The notes: generated by a model not told the origin, from the sequence alone. A stretch of DNA of 64,000 nucleotides from Nitzschia sp. pyKryTriq1 (GCA_956465555.1 OY101116.1:3224001-3288000), one strand, 5' to 3'; positions 9,456 to 20,549 are shown, numbered from the stretch's first letter. A program made the numbers and translations.

Positions 9456-12267
9456 TCAGTCATTTTCAATGTTTTCCTGAACTCTAGACTCGTCGGAATC
9501 CCCGAAGGTCATAGCCTCAAGATCAAGAGTAGGGGTCTCATTCGATTTAAAGTTTCCCTGTCGCCCGAACCAGTCGCTGATTTCATTTGTTAGTTGTTCA
9601 TTTTTTGCTTCGCCCTCCCGTTCAACAAGGGTGTATCCTTCGACAAAACGCGCAAAGAAACTTTTGGGTTTTGGTTGTTGAGCCGGTAAGCGAAACATTG
9701 AAGGAAAGACACGACGTCGAGAGGCGAACTCTCGGGCGGACTGAAAGATCCGCCGTCCCGATACATCACGCCCTTTAACCTTCTTAGCCCCGTCGACGTC
9801 TCGAAGTAGACGTTTTTCTCGGGCGGCAATCTTTTTGTTTTTCCGGGCGACTCTAATGCCTTCTTTCACTCGGTCCATGGTGATGATGAAGGTCCTCATC
9901 GGTAATGTAAAAGCCAAGTAGTGACTTCCCAGGAAGCGGCCTGGTCGCAAGACGGAGCGCATTTCAAATCGCAACTTGCCATCCTTGATGAAGATTTTTC
10001 GCAACTGATTGTCTTCTCCCATATCGAAGCCTGCATTCTCGTTCACTTTAAATGGCGAATATATTGGAAAGAACGAATACAATGGTTCCGGGCGTTTCGG
10101 GGGTGGCATGCCCATTGCCTCGTAGACCACCGATAGACTGTGCAATGACGAGTAGCAAATTAGACCGGGGCAGCAGAATCATTTTCTTTCGGCGTCTTCC
10201 TCAAACTTACCCATTTTCCCATGTCTGTGGGCACTCAAAAACAAATGCCAGCTCTGGTTCTCGTAGGCCAATAGTCTGCCCATTATTGCCAGTTCCAATC
10301 TTTGTGCGAACTTTGAAAGTATTTGTGACCACCGGGGCATCGGGACTTGTTCGAATCCGGGCACGGCCAGTCAAAATCATTTTATCACCACTGAATTCAA
10401 CATTGGAAAGACCAAGAACTTGTACAACAGGAGCCGACTTGCTCGCCATTTTCCATTGGCGACCGAAAAAATAGGCTCCATCCACGACATCTCGAAAGGA
10501 TCTGACACGAACCCGAATGGCTCGAGCCACCAGTAAACGTAGCCCCATATCTAGTAGAAAAGACCCCATAACGTCTTCACGCGTGAATGAGCCCCGTATC
10601 GTTGTTGTGAAAGGCTCCAAAATGAGTGGTCCTCCTGGGGTGATTCGTTTCACGACTGGAAGTCCACCGAAAGCCAGGCGGCGAAGATCAAGATTCAAAT
10701 CGGACAAAAGGATGGATCCCATTTCTCGCTCATTAGGATCGAACTCTGGAGCTCCCGTACGGCTGGTAGCAGCTGCGGCAACCTGGGCCGCCTTTTCTGA
10801 AATGCCTTTGGAAATAGACTGAACAGAGTCCTTCACTTTCTTCAACGGTGAAGCCTTTTTATCATCTACTTTTTCAGAAGAGGGGGCGCGCAGCTTTGCC
10901 ATATCTTCCACCATCTGTTGGTATTCCTCTCGATCAACGACACCGTCGCTGTTGACATCGTACAGACTCACTAATTCCGATGCGAGCTCATCGATGGAAT
11001 TCTTGTCGGTTTCCAGTTCTGATATCATACTCAAAGCTTCTGCGATTTCTTCCCGATCCAAAGTGCCGCTCTTGTCTTTATCAATCCTATCAAAAGCTTC
11101 ATCAGCAGACTCCACCAAAGAGAGGCCTTCTTCTTCATCACCGAAGGCTTCCTTGAGAATTGCATTGCCTTTACGGTCATACTTGTCACTTCCTCCCATT
11201 CTTATAGGCTTGAATCCCAAGCGAGAGAAATTGATGCGGATTTCCTGCACTTCTTTTCTCCAAAACGGAGTCTTCGGTTTTGTTTTCAGCTCAATATCAA
11301 GGTCTTCGATTTCCTCCGCAAGTGCATTAATAAGACCCATCAGGGTCCGTTCAATATATTTTCTACCTTCCGGTCTCGCATCGATTTGGGCTCGGTTGAG
11401 TAAATCTGACAATTCGGTCGCTTTTTCGCGACGTATCCCCTCTTCTAAAGTCCGTGCATGACGCCGCCTCCACAGTCGCCGCAACGATAGAGCTTCGGGT
11501 TCATTAGGACTCAATCCTTCCGTGTCCGATGTTATAGAAGTTTTGTTTTCTGACGACACTTGGTTGCCATTCCGGAGTACTCGAGCTTGATCTAGCGCGT
11601 ATCTATACAGGCCCCTGAAAGGAGCCAACGTTTTGTTGGTGATGTTCGCTGTGAATTGCTGGCCGTCGGAAAATAAGGAGGTTTCCTTCCAGGATTCCGA
11701 TTTACTCGTTGGTTCCTCCAAAGACTTCTGGAAAAATATCGTTTTTGCCTTCTCAAAGTTGGAACTAAAGCTCTCAGCTGGCATTCTTGTGATGTTGAAA
11801 AAATTGTAACCGTTTGTCTGTCCAATTTGTCTTATCGGCATGGAATTCGGAAAAGGAAAACCACCACCTGGCTCGGTATCCACTTCTTTGTCAGTTGGAT
11901 TGCTAAAAATCTTGTAGCCGTTGGCGACTTGGGTGGATGTCCTAGGACAATCATCTTCGTCTACTCCCTTCGGATCACGAGACTCAAGCTTGGCACCATT
12001 GACTTGGGTGGATACACCAGAAAAGTTCGAAAAATCGGACTCATTGTCCAAGGTGGAGTCATCGCTTTCTGCTTTGGACTCAGGCAAGTCCAGGGAAAAT
12101 AAAACTGGCTGTGGGTACCTCACTCGGCTGGGGGCAATTCGGTGGACCCTAAACTGTCGCCGCCTTGTCAATTCTTGGTTAGGTATATAACAGAAAACTG
12201 CGGGAGCTGCCAGTACACTTAGCGCAGCGATACCAAATCCTGTGCGCCGACTTGCGTTCGGGCTCAT
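9456..12267 (-). CDS. Putative plastid EF-hand protein with lipid-binding-like (DUF2993-like) domain
   Basis: There are two exons, 10211-12267 and 9456-10137. The 73-nt intron has a GTAAGT donor and a TTGCACAG acceptor and splits a Gly codon. The product is 912 residues from the ATG at 12267; another ATG at 12303 would add 12. The N-terminus (RRTGFGIAALSVLAAPAVFC) looks like a signal peptide, so plastid or secretory import is likely. A charged helix precedes two EF-hand loops at about residues 390-402 (DKDKSGTLDREE) and 435-447 (DVNSDGVVDREE). From about 510 to 720 is a beta-rich region (ITPGGPLILEPF, VRVRSFRDVVDG, LTGRARI) that recalls LmeA/DUF2993 lipid-binding proteins; this is inference. 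The last 190 residues are basic and unrecognised. A calcium-responsive plastid envelope or thylakoid lipid protein is the simplest reading. Confidence 0.7.
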
Positions 12268-12968
12268 GCTGCTTGCTTCCAGCACGTCGGATTTCTTCAA
12301 CATACAACCCAACACATAAATACAACAACAAATTTGCCCTTGTCGGTATTAAGATCCGCTTTTTGATACTATCGATGCCACCCGAGAACCAAGATTCATT
12401 CGAACTTTCTGAAGTCTCTTACTTCCGAACTTTTACGACCACTGCTCCTGTCAGATGTCAGAAGTTTTCCCTCGACGAGATCCTCTATCTTCCCTCCACT
12501 CTGAGAAGAAAAAAATGATTGTGGCAAACGCCTATTCTCTCTAGCTAGTAGTAGTAGGGTAACGGAAGTGAACGTGCATCAGTGTGCAGCGGATAGTGGA
12601 TGGAGATGTGTACCTGGTACTTGTACTGAACCTGGTACTGTATGTACCAGCAGGTACCCGTGTACAGGTACATAGTGTACCGGTAAGGACCATCAGTACC
12701 AGTGGTACCAGGTGCTGCACTGAGTACCGGTACCGTAATTTACACGTTTACGTACCCCCCGTACTTCCGTACCCCCCCCGTACCGCGCTGTACATTTCAG
12801 TGTGCCGGCTGGCGCGTCCGAATATGCTTCTGTGGGAATTCCTTCACGCCGGATTCCCTTTCATGATCCTTGCGCTCACGCGGCTCGATCGGGACTGCCT
12901 TTGTTGTGCGTCGCAAAATAATGATGATCGGCCTCATCGCCGATCGCCGACACAAATAAAAATTGACC
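12268..12968. repeat. Intergenic region with GTAC/CCGG word cluster
   Basis: No gene seen. From about 12605 to 12790 the sequence is nearly all GTACC, CCGGTAC, CCAGTACC and CGTACCCCC words. TAGTAGTAG occurs at about 12548. The region separates two divergent genes and must hold their promoters. Confidence 0.6.
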
Positions 12969-13589
12969 ATGGCACAACCTGTTTCAGGTGCTGTTGTAGC
13001 CATCTTTGGCACTGAGAGTCCCATTCTTGGGTGCTCTTGCGAATACCATTCTATCTGTGGACACTGTGTGGACCTTGACTCTTTGATCCGGTTCAAAATG
13101 ACTACTGTAGAGGAAGGTAAGTGTATTTATTCTTACTTGCATTTCTTGATTATTCTCTCATCTCCTCCTTTCAATTCGTCAGCTAATAACGAATATAGGA
13201 CTATTATTGGAGCCTTCTGGGTTACTGAAGGCGCGGATAGATGTATTGTTGGGAGGCTTGCTCCTGAATTGAAGGAGCAGGCCAGTAATTTGGAAGGTCG
13301 AATTGCACAAGTTGTGGATATATTCTCAAGATCTCAAGCACCTTCCAAGATTGCTTATTCCAACAAGCATGGAGGTGTCTGTCATGCCATTTTGGTGGAT
13401 AAAGCGGCGCCAATGGATAAGCTTTTGAATGCCTTGCTTCCTGCCAGTGAACTCAATGCTGCAATACACACGGTCTACGCGACTCGTACGACCATAGTCT
13501 GCCCGTCGTCGGTAGATAATGTCCTGAAGGATCTCCACGCTAGTGCGCGCCGTGCATGCGCAGACGCCCTAGCCACGACCAGTCGATGA
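12969..13589 (+). CDS. Unrecognised protein with in-frame 66-nt intron
   Basis: The ATG at 12969 has a strong context (ACCATGG). A GT-AG intron at 13117-13182 (GTAAGT donor, pyrimidine-rich tract, TCGTCAG acceptor) is likely; it is 66 nt and free of stops, so the frame stays open with or without splicing (184 residues spliced). The N-terminus carries close Cys and His residues (GCSCEYHSICGHC) that might bind zinc. Later comes an Ala-rich beta/alpha segment (GAFWVTEGADRCIVGRLAP). I do not recognise the family with confidence. Small proteins of this style occur near mobile elements in diatoms, and an LTR-element remnant lies just downstream, so the C-terminus may be altered by that insertion. 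Expression and exact end are uncertain. Confidence 0.45.
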   Translation: MAQPVSGAVVAIFGTESPILGCSCEYHSICGHCVDLDSLIRFKMTTVEEGKCIYSYLHFLIILSSPPFNSSANNEYRTIIGAFWVTEGADRCIVGRLAPELKEQASNLEGRIAQVVDIFSRSQAPSKIAYSNKHGGVCHAILVDKAAPMDKLLNALLPASELNAAIHTVYATRTTIVCPSSVDNVLKDLHASARRACADALATTSR

Positions 13590-13788
13590 CGTGGTCGGCC
13601 CGTAATGACTCGGGTGCGTGTGAGACGCGCGACGTACGACTGGCCCCCGTCCGTTGCTAAGACTCAACAGAAACTACAAGTCTATGTACTAGACTGCAAC
13701 TGCCAAACAGGCACCGAAAATAGCTCATCACATAAAATGAGAGTCAAGCCACATGAAATAGATTCATCTGGTCAACCATGTGAAAGTC

Positions 13789-14436
13789 ATGCAAGATTAA
13801 TATTTCGCCTAGTCAGCGCGATATCTTTTCTCAACAATTGATTTTGAAACAAGTAGTTCCAAAATAACCATTCTTTTCTAGCTCATAATTTACACTTTCA
13901 ATCATTCTTGTCGACTACCTCGTGCATAGGGCACTGTAAATTTACACCCAAATCAAGTGCATTAGCAACATGAAAGTAAACACCCCCAACCCCAGCCAAA
14001 AGGCACGCATCGTGCCACCCATTCCTTTGGAGCGAGTCGAGAACCCTCCACTTGAGAAAGGCGAGTACTTGACGTACAAGCTCCGTAATAACCCCACGGA
14101 TGACAGCAGTCCACTGTACGAACTCTCGGTTCCCTTCTTCGGAACCGGTACTCCGGAGCAATGGCTCAAATTTATGGAGAACCTGTCGCGCGTGTGCGCA
14201 GGTCAAAACGTAACTAACGGTCCAGGCAAGTTCGCCGTTGCGCGACGCCTACTTAAGTCCGATGCGCTGGCAGCCTTTAACGAAGCCGTTGATGCAAGAT
14301 TAATATTTCGCCTAGTCAGCGCGATATCTTTTCTCAACAATTGATTTTGAAACAAGTAGTTCCAAAATAACCATTCTTTTCTAGCTCATAATTTACACTT
14401 TCAATCATTCTTGTCGACTACCTCGTGCATAGGGCA
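13789..14436 (+). mobile_element. LTR retroelement remnant (gag start between direct repeats), fossil
   Basis: Two 145-bp direct repeats, 13789-13933 and 14292-14436, appear identical base for base and end in GGGCA. Between them, from the ATG at 13970, is the start of a gag-like protein (GTPEQWLKFMENLSRVCAGQ, then TGPxKxAxARRLLxxDAL-like spacing), a pattern I associate with Ty3/gypsy-like gags of diatoms. The repeats are read as parts of the two LTRs. The element is broken: protease, reverse transcriptase and integrase are absent. The left border of the upstream LTR is not resolved and may lie as far left as about 13590. Identical repeats suggest a recent insertion. Confidence 0.6.
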
Positions 14437-15197
14437 ATGCACCTTCCTTTATGGACGAATAAAAACCAATTGAAAAAAGGGCAGTCAGATGACACTGTTT
14501 GCAAACCCGGTTTTTTTCCACGTTTCTGCCTCCAGTTGAGATACTGCCTTGGGTCAAGACCACTGCAGCTCCATCATTACGGTGCTCCTGGGCGAACACT
14601 TGGCGTTCGTGAACGTTCGTGGACGTTTCGGACGTTCTCTGTCCGATCGGCGACATTTTGCGTACGAGGAGTGAGAGTAGTATCGGTACTCGTACGGTAC
14701 CAGTACTGGTACTCGTACCAGGTACCGGTATGGATACCAGCATACAGCATACCGGTAGAGGGGCTCCGGTGGACGAGTACAAGGAGCAATTTGTGTTCCA
14801 TAGGCCCAAAGATCTGTTCGCCACTTGAACTATGACGCCCGCAAAGTCATTTCGAACGTTGGTGCGACCGTAGAGAATGTACTAAGCGCAACACAGACCT
14901 ACACGACTATATTATTTATCGACTATGACCGAGACAAAAACTGATTAGAGGAGAAGAAAAACCGAACCCCGGCTGTGGTATTGTGGGGAAAGGATCCTCA
15001 CCATCCTGTCCATCATCCTGCCTGCCTGTCATGATGTCAAATGTCAAGCTTTGATTTGAAGAAGATACGGCCGAAGTAAGAAGGACATCACCTCGCCCCG
15101 CGACGACCGACGCTTCCCATGAAGAAAATCGAAATGACCCTGTCGGTTTTCCCACTCTCTCATATTTTCCATTTCGCCCCAAAGCAACTTGGAAACC
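14437..15197. repeat. Intergenic region with GTAC word cluster
   Basis: No gene seen between the LTR remnant and the phosphodiesterase-like gene. A GTAC/CCGG word cluster spans about 14670-14765. CGTTCGTGAACGTTCGTGGACG at about 14605 is a short tandem word. The last 250 bases should include the promoter of the downstream gene. Confidence 0.55.
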
Positions 15198-17820
15198 ATG
15201 TCTGAAGGTAAGAAAACAATCATGACTTATGCAACAGCGCTTGCCACGAGGAAGTTTGGTCTGACCTTTCGTGTTTTATTCTTGTTGTGTTTCTACGCCA
15301 ATAATGACCCTGTAGCCAAGCAAGAATCGGCTCAATTGATCACCCGGTTGATTGACTGGAACTCCGATGTCCTCCTAAAACTCCTCAAACAGGTCGTCGC
15401 CAAGCGTGAGGCCTCAGGAAAGGGAGGATGGGACGATGATCCACCCATCGAAGTAAAGGCAAACATAGAGGACGAGCTGGTTGACGTTATCGCTCTCCCT
15501 CCATTTGACAAGGAAGCCCACAAGCATCCCAAGTCGATCGACGTCGCCCCACAAGTGGCCCAGCAATTGAAAGAATTTGTTTCCGCCATTGCACAAGCGT
15601 ACCGTCCGAACCCATTCCACTGCCTTCAACATGCAAGCCACACCACAATGTCTGCTACCAAGCTCATCTCTCGCATTGCTGTATCGGATATCGAGAGTGG
15701 CCAAGTTTCCGAAGGTGACGATGCCATGGATTCTGACCTTCTAGCTGCCTACATGCACAATCAAACCTATGGTATCGTTTCTGATCCTTTGACTCAGTTT
15801 GCTGTCGTTCTGGCAGCTTTGGTCCACGCCGTCGATCACCGCGGCATCTCAAACGAGACTCTTGCAAGTGCAGACCCTGAACTCAAGGCCAAATACGGCA
15901 GCAATGCACTCACTGAGAAGCTTTCCTTCGAAAAAGCATGGGAGAAACTCCAGAGTCCTTATTTTGAAAATCTCCGTCGTTGCATCTACGCCGACGAAAC
16001 TGAAAAGAAGCGATTTCGGCAAGTCTTGGTGAACTCTGTTCTTGCAACCGACCACGATGACCCGGAAGCCCAGGCACTCCGTCAAGAGCGCTGGGACAAG
16101 TCTTTCGGACCCGCTGCCGTTGACGAGGATATAAGCCGCAAGGCGACCAGTGTGATTGAGGCCTTGATGCAAGCGTAAGTTTGCCATTTTATGAGTTTCC
16201 ACATTTCTTGTCGACTCGGGCTAATTATTTGTGCTATCTCCCCATAAATTCAGCGCGGACGAGTTTCACACTATGCAACATTGGCATGTGTACATCAAAT
16301 GGAACGAGCGTGGTTTCGAGGAAGCTACCAAAGCGTACAAGGAAGGACGCACGGTTGCCGACCCGGCAAAGACATGGTACCGCGACGAGTTAACCAAATT
16401 CGACAACTTTGTTATCCCTCTCACCATGCAAATGAAGGATATTGACGCTTTTGTCGTCTCCAGTGACGAGTACCTCAACTACGCCCTTCAGAATCGCCAG
16501 CGTTGGCATTCCAATGGGCGCGAAATTGTTGCGGCTCTTGTTGCCAAGTACACCACGGGAAGTGCGACTGCCAAGGTTGACCTCATCAAGGCCATTTCCA
16601 AGGAAGGAAAGGACGAGGAAGCCTCCACCAAAGATGCAACTTCTACGAAGCATTTGCAGCGTCTCGTTGACTGGAACAATGAGGTTCTTGAACAATTTCT
16701 CAAACAGATTCTGGCTAAGCGTGCGGCCAGTGGGAAAGAATGTCAAGATGAAATTCCCATCATCAGAACTCCGGATGGAAAGACTGTTCTCGACGAGTTC
16801 CCGGACACTATTGATTTCCCCAAGTTTGATCCCAATTCGTCCGTTGACAAGCTGAACCTCTCGGAAGTCCAGTTGCCCTTGGCAGTTGCATCACAATTGA
16901 AAGAATATGTTGGGCACGTATCCTCGCAATTCCATGACAACGCCTTCCACTGTCTCGACCATGCGTCATACGTCTCCATGACGGCGAAGAAGCTTCTGGG
17001 ACGCTTGGTTTTGCAGTCTTCCGATCTTTCTTCAGAAGAAAAGCACAATCAATCGTTTGGGTTGATATCTGATCCTCTTACTCAATTTGCTGTGGTTTTT
17101 GCTGCTCTCATCCGTGACATGGACCACAGTGGAGTGCCCAATGCACAGCTGGCTCAAGAAAATGACGAGCTTGCAAAGAGATTTCACAACCGTTGCATCT
17201 CGGAGCAAAATTCTATCGAGCTTGCATGGAATCAACTAATGCAACCAGAATTCGAGGATTTGCGTGCCGCCATCTGCGCCGATGAAAGCGAGCTCAGGCG
17301 TTTCCGTCAAATTCTTGTGAAGTCGGTACTCGCGACCGACTTCAACGATTCGGAGCTTGTGGAAAGGAGAAAGAAAAATTGGGAAATGGCGTTTGGTGAG
17401 TCGAGCGATGATATGGATCTCAAGGCGACAATTGCGATCGCACTGCTGTTGCAGGCATCCGACTCTTTCCACACCATGCAGCACTGGGCCGTCTACAAGA
17501 AGTGGACCGAGAGGAACTTCTTTGAAGTGTACACTGCATTCCAGAAGGGGCGAGCAAAGCAAGATCCATCTTTGTACTGGTACAAGAGCGAGATGGCACT
17601 TTTGGACGAACACATCATCCCCTTGTGCAAGGACATGCAGAAGCTTGGTATTTTCGGAAACTCTGCTGATGAATACCTTGCTTTCGCCACCACAAACAAA
17701 ATGCAATGGGGAATGAAAGGCACAGAGATCGTGCAAGGCATGGTTGACAAATTTCACGGTAGGGAGGAAAAGAAGTCCAAAGCTGACAGGATCTCTCAAC
17801 GCGTCAGTCTCAGGAACTAA
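15198..17820 (+). CDS. Double cyclic-nucleotide phosphodiesterase-like protein, ligands altered
   Basis: Three exons are inferred: 15198-15207 (only 10 nt, ATG plus two codons and one base), 15316-16174 and 16254-17820, all with GT-AG borders, giving 811 residues. Two copies of a PDEase_I-like domain follow each other (about 5-385 and 400-811). Each has the family landmarks SDPLTQFAVV, ADExExxRFRQ-like and FHTMQHWxVY. In domain 1 the first histidine pair is kept (H105, H109), but the HD metal-binding pair is H174-A175. In domain 2 H522 and H526 are kept and the pair is R577-D578. Active PDEs need both. The protein may therefore be a weak or dead PDE that binds nucleotide or partners; that is inference. 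A paralog lies at 33749-36404 on the other strand. No transmembrane segment or cyclase domain is seen. Confidence 0.85.
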
Positions 17821-18124
17821 GCTGCGGGGTTTGCTGATGGCCCTCGCTCTTTCATGCCATGTCACAAGTAATATGGATGAGTTCACAGCCATAGTATTGG
17901 CTGCCTCGAACATTAATTTAAAAGTAAGCAATGCATTATTATTATTCACAACTACGTATTCGTACCCTCTAGGGTACCCTCTAGAGTAGAGAGTAGGAGC
18001 TTGTGCGGAGCTGTGGTTGTGAGCCAGCCGAAAAAACAACAGCAGGTTGGCAAAAGGACGTTAAGGCTGCCCGACTGTTTCTATTTATTGCCGTAGACTT
18101 TCTTCCAAAAGAATCGGACGAAAT
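17821..18124. other. Tail-to-tail spacer
   Basis: Spacer between the convergent phosphodiesterase-like gene and the first cation transporter. It holds an inverted word GGGTACCCTCTAGAGTAGAG near 17970-17995 and nothing else I can name. Confidence 0.5.
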
Positions 18125-19284
18125 CTAGTAGATGGGTCTCGTCGGATCAGTCGATACTGCCACAATTTGTCTGGCCGTTGAAACTAAGCCGTTCAGTAAG
18201 GGTAACAGACTTACAAGGATGATGACCGATACCACAATGGTTGCCATGGCGTCTGCGAGTTCACCGGAAACCAATTCAGGCCAAATCTGCGAGATAATAG
18301 CTGCCACCAAAACCGCTGTACTTCGCATTGTATCTGCGCAAATGTGCTGTTGCACGAGAGCAAAAAAATACGGATCCATTGGTTGAGTTGGGAAAATAGA
18401 ACCGTCCATCGTCGAAGAATTTGCATTTACTCGGGATACGTACCGTCCATGCTGTTGCAAGGGTCGAGATTGCATTATTGAGAATGGATTGTTGAGATTT
18501 GCAGATTCGCAAACGGCTTGCGCATTTTAAAGCTAAACTACTTACCAGAGCACATGTTGAGATTTACGAGCATCTGCTCCCCCATCCCTAATCCTTCGCC
18601 ATCAGACTCTTCCCCCTCGCCACCGGCATCGTCGACAATCAAGTGCTGGGTCTCGGGATGAATGATTCTGTCACCGCCTCGAACGGAATACCTTGTGGGT
18701 GCTATCTCGCGTCTCACCGTTGTCAACCCAAAAGCTTGGTGCGCCCGAGCAAAGCAAGTCACATTGACAACATCCAGCAACAAGTTTGCCCCCGAAAACC
18801 ACATCATAATATTAACGTCAACGTCTTCTTCTGGCACACTATCAGGCAGCCTCAATGTCATGAGTGCATCTTTGATGGCGTATGCAGTCACAATGACCAA
18901 GGTGGTGACGCTTATCAGCGGCGGGATCAGCTCCAAATACAGTCGCATCAGCTCCCTTTTATATTCTCGCACCGCTGCTGGTAATTTCATCTCTTTCTCG
19001 TTATAGGGACGGTGCTTGATTCGTTCGGCACATAAATTGAAAAGGTAAGTCAATGCATCGACGCTCATGGCTTCGGCATCTTCGAGCATTGCCTGGCTGT
19101 TCGCGATTAGCGCAAAAACAGCTTCCAGCAACAGAAAACCCAAGAACGTCCAAAAGGCGACATTCAATACATATTCATTGGTTATCTCACCCCCTCTTGG
19201 CTCATCTTCTGCCTCTACCAAAACCTTGCTGTGACGATTCTCATTCTGATAGCTCTGCGCTGAGCGGTTCTGGAGAGATGTCAT
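18125..19284 (-). CDS. Cation diffusion facilitator-like transporter, copy A, with 8-nt microexon
   Basis: Three exons are inferred: 18546-19284, a microexon of 8 nt at 18444-18451, and 18125-18346; introns of 94 and 97 nt are GT-AG. The join gives 322 residues and restores the motif C-S-A-W-T-H-I-C-A-D that the paralog encodes without the extra intron. CDF proteins exchange zinc, manganese or related metals for protons across membranes. Helix 2 carries D69 and D76 (SQAMLEDAEAMSVD) and helix 5 carries H250 and D254 (HICAD), in the positions of the usual HxxxD/DxxxD metal sites. Six hydrophobic helices can be drawn. The loop before helix 5 is acidic and Gly-rich instead of His-rich, so the metal is uncertain. 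Copy B lies 1.7 kb away in the same orientation. Confidence 0.8.
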
Positions 19285-19969
19285 TATCACCTGTTATTCC
19301 TTATGACGACTCACTTGGGACGGATTCTCAATGCAAAAGTCCTCTTTCGAAGCAACGGAGGTCAATGCTTTCTTTCTGCAGAATTGGACTTCTATCGAAG
19401 CCAAGGGAGGAAGGATGTCGATGATGAATGTGAAGATGTTAACTGGAATACAAAATAGGAGCAAATACAGATGCAGTTGATGATAACAACTACGATAGCT
19501 CTATAGTAGAGAGACTATTGTGTCGATGGTCTACTTTGTAGTAGAGAGTAGATGCTGCACTAACTCAGTAGAAGTACACCATTGTACGGTACGGTACAGT
19601 ACGTATGTACTGTACAGAATGCATTGTATTTTAATTCGACCGCACCCAAGATTCTCTTCTTCGACCACGTACGCGAGATCAGTCCGGATGACAGCCAGAC
19701 TGACACAAAATATCCATGACTCAAAATCGAAAAGGAGAGTCAGTCGTCGTGCGGACATTTTGCGTAAAGTACTGTACCATACTGTACTGGTACAGTACAA
19801 TACGAGGGTACCGGTACATGTACCGGGGTAGACGCTGTACCGGTACAACTGTAGGGCATGTGCTGTAGGCTGTAGGCTGTAGGATTTCGTTGCCGGTCGA
19901 AGAAGTCGAAGTACCAGGTACTGCATCCTACTCTACAGTACCTGGTACTCGTACGAGTACAGTATTCGT
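19285..19969. repeat. Intergenic region with GTAC/CCGG words
   Basis: No gene is seen upstream of copy A. Words of the GTAC/CCGG type dominate 19500-19640 and 19765-19970 (for example TACCGGTACATGTACCGG). A short tandem GCTGTAG run sits at about 19860-19882. Confidence 0.55.
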
Positions 19970-19981
19970 ACCGGTATCGAC
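19970..19981 (+). repeat. Target-site duplication, left copy
   Basis: ACCGGTATCGAC directly precedes the SINE-like element; the same 12 bases recur at 20538-20549 directly after its tail. Confidence 0.75.
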
Positions 19982-20537
19982 AAGGGTTACGTAGCTCAGG
20001 TGGTGAACTGATTTGGGAGGATCAGTGAGGCCCTGAGTTCGAATCGTCGCGCGATGACAGCTTTCTATGCTGTTTGTCGTTACACTCAAGCCCAATATTT
20101 ACGTTTAAGAAGTCCGATCTGTCCAGCCACCTTGTGTGACCGAATGCTGACGCAGATACACGGACTCAACTCCTGAGGATGCGCAGGCGGCGCAGGCCCC
20201 CCTGTTTCGCAAGCAGGGCAGGCCTTCCATCGCGAATCTCTGCATGGACTCATGTACCCCGCCGTGACACTAGCAGACACCCATTAACGATACTGCGAGC
20301 GTGGCACACTTGCGCCTTCTGTACTTAACATCAAAGGAAAACCCGCCGGGCCTCTGCTGGGATCGATATCCCGAACTAAGCAAGCCCCCCGGCTAGTAGT
20401 GAGATGACAGACGACGCTAAAATGAGCGGTAGACCAACCAGAGCAGCCTAGGTGCCCGCGAGCCTCTGCCGGGATTGGCATCCCATGCTGGGCAAGCTCA
20501 ACGACACCGGAGGTAGTTAACAACAACAACAACAACA
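19982..20537 (+). mobile_element. SINE-like element with tRNA-related head and (AAC)n tail
   Basis: The 5' end resembles a tRNA: A box TAGCTCAGGTGG at 19992-20003 and B box AGTTCGAATCG at 20036-20046, with a paired anticodon-like stem (ACTGAT/ATCAGT) between them. The acceptor and T stems do not pair, so it is not a functional tRNA gene. A body of about 470 bp follows. In it two 38-bp related units (20348-20385 and 20460-20497) each hold a GGGAT-loop-ATCCC hairpin. The 3' end is seven AAC units (20519-20539). The 12-bp duplication ACCGGTATCGAC on both sides is the expected footprint of LINE-machinery insertion. I see no coding capacity. Only one copy is found in the window. The two metal-transporter genes flank it. 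Confidence 0.7.
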
Positions 20538-20549
20538 ACCGGTATCGAC
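20538..20549 (+). repeat. Target-site duplication, right copy
   Basis: A second ACCGGTATCGAC, exactly matching 19970-19981 and overlapping the end of the AAC tail by two bases. Confidence 0.75.

Noticed and set aside
17236-18039. 267-codon frame on the strand opposite the phosphodiesterase-like gene
   Set aside because: It is a shadow of the well-supported gene on the plus strand, with no similarity of its own.
19985-20060. Functional tRNA gene
   Set aside because: A and B boxes and an anticodon-like stem exist, but acceptor and T stems do not pair and the anticodon loop has eight bases. The context fits a SINE head better.
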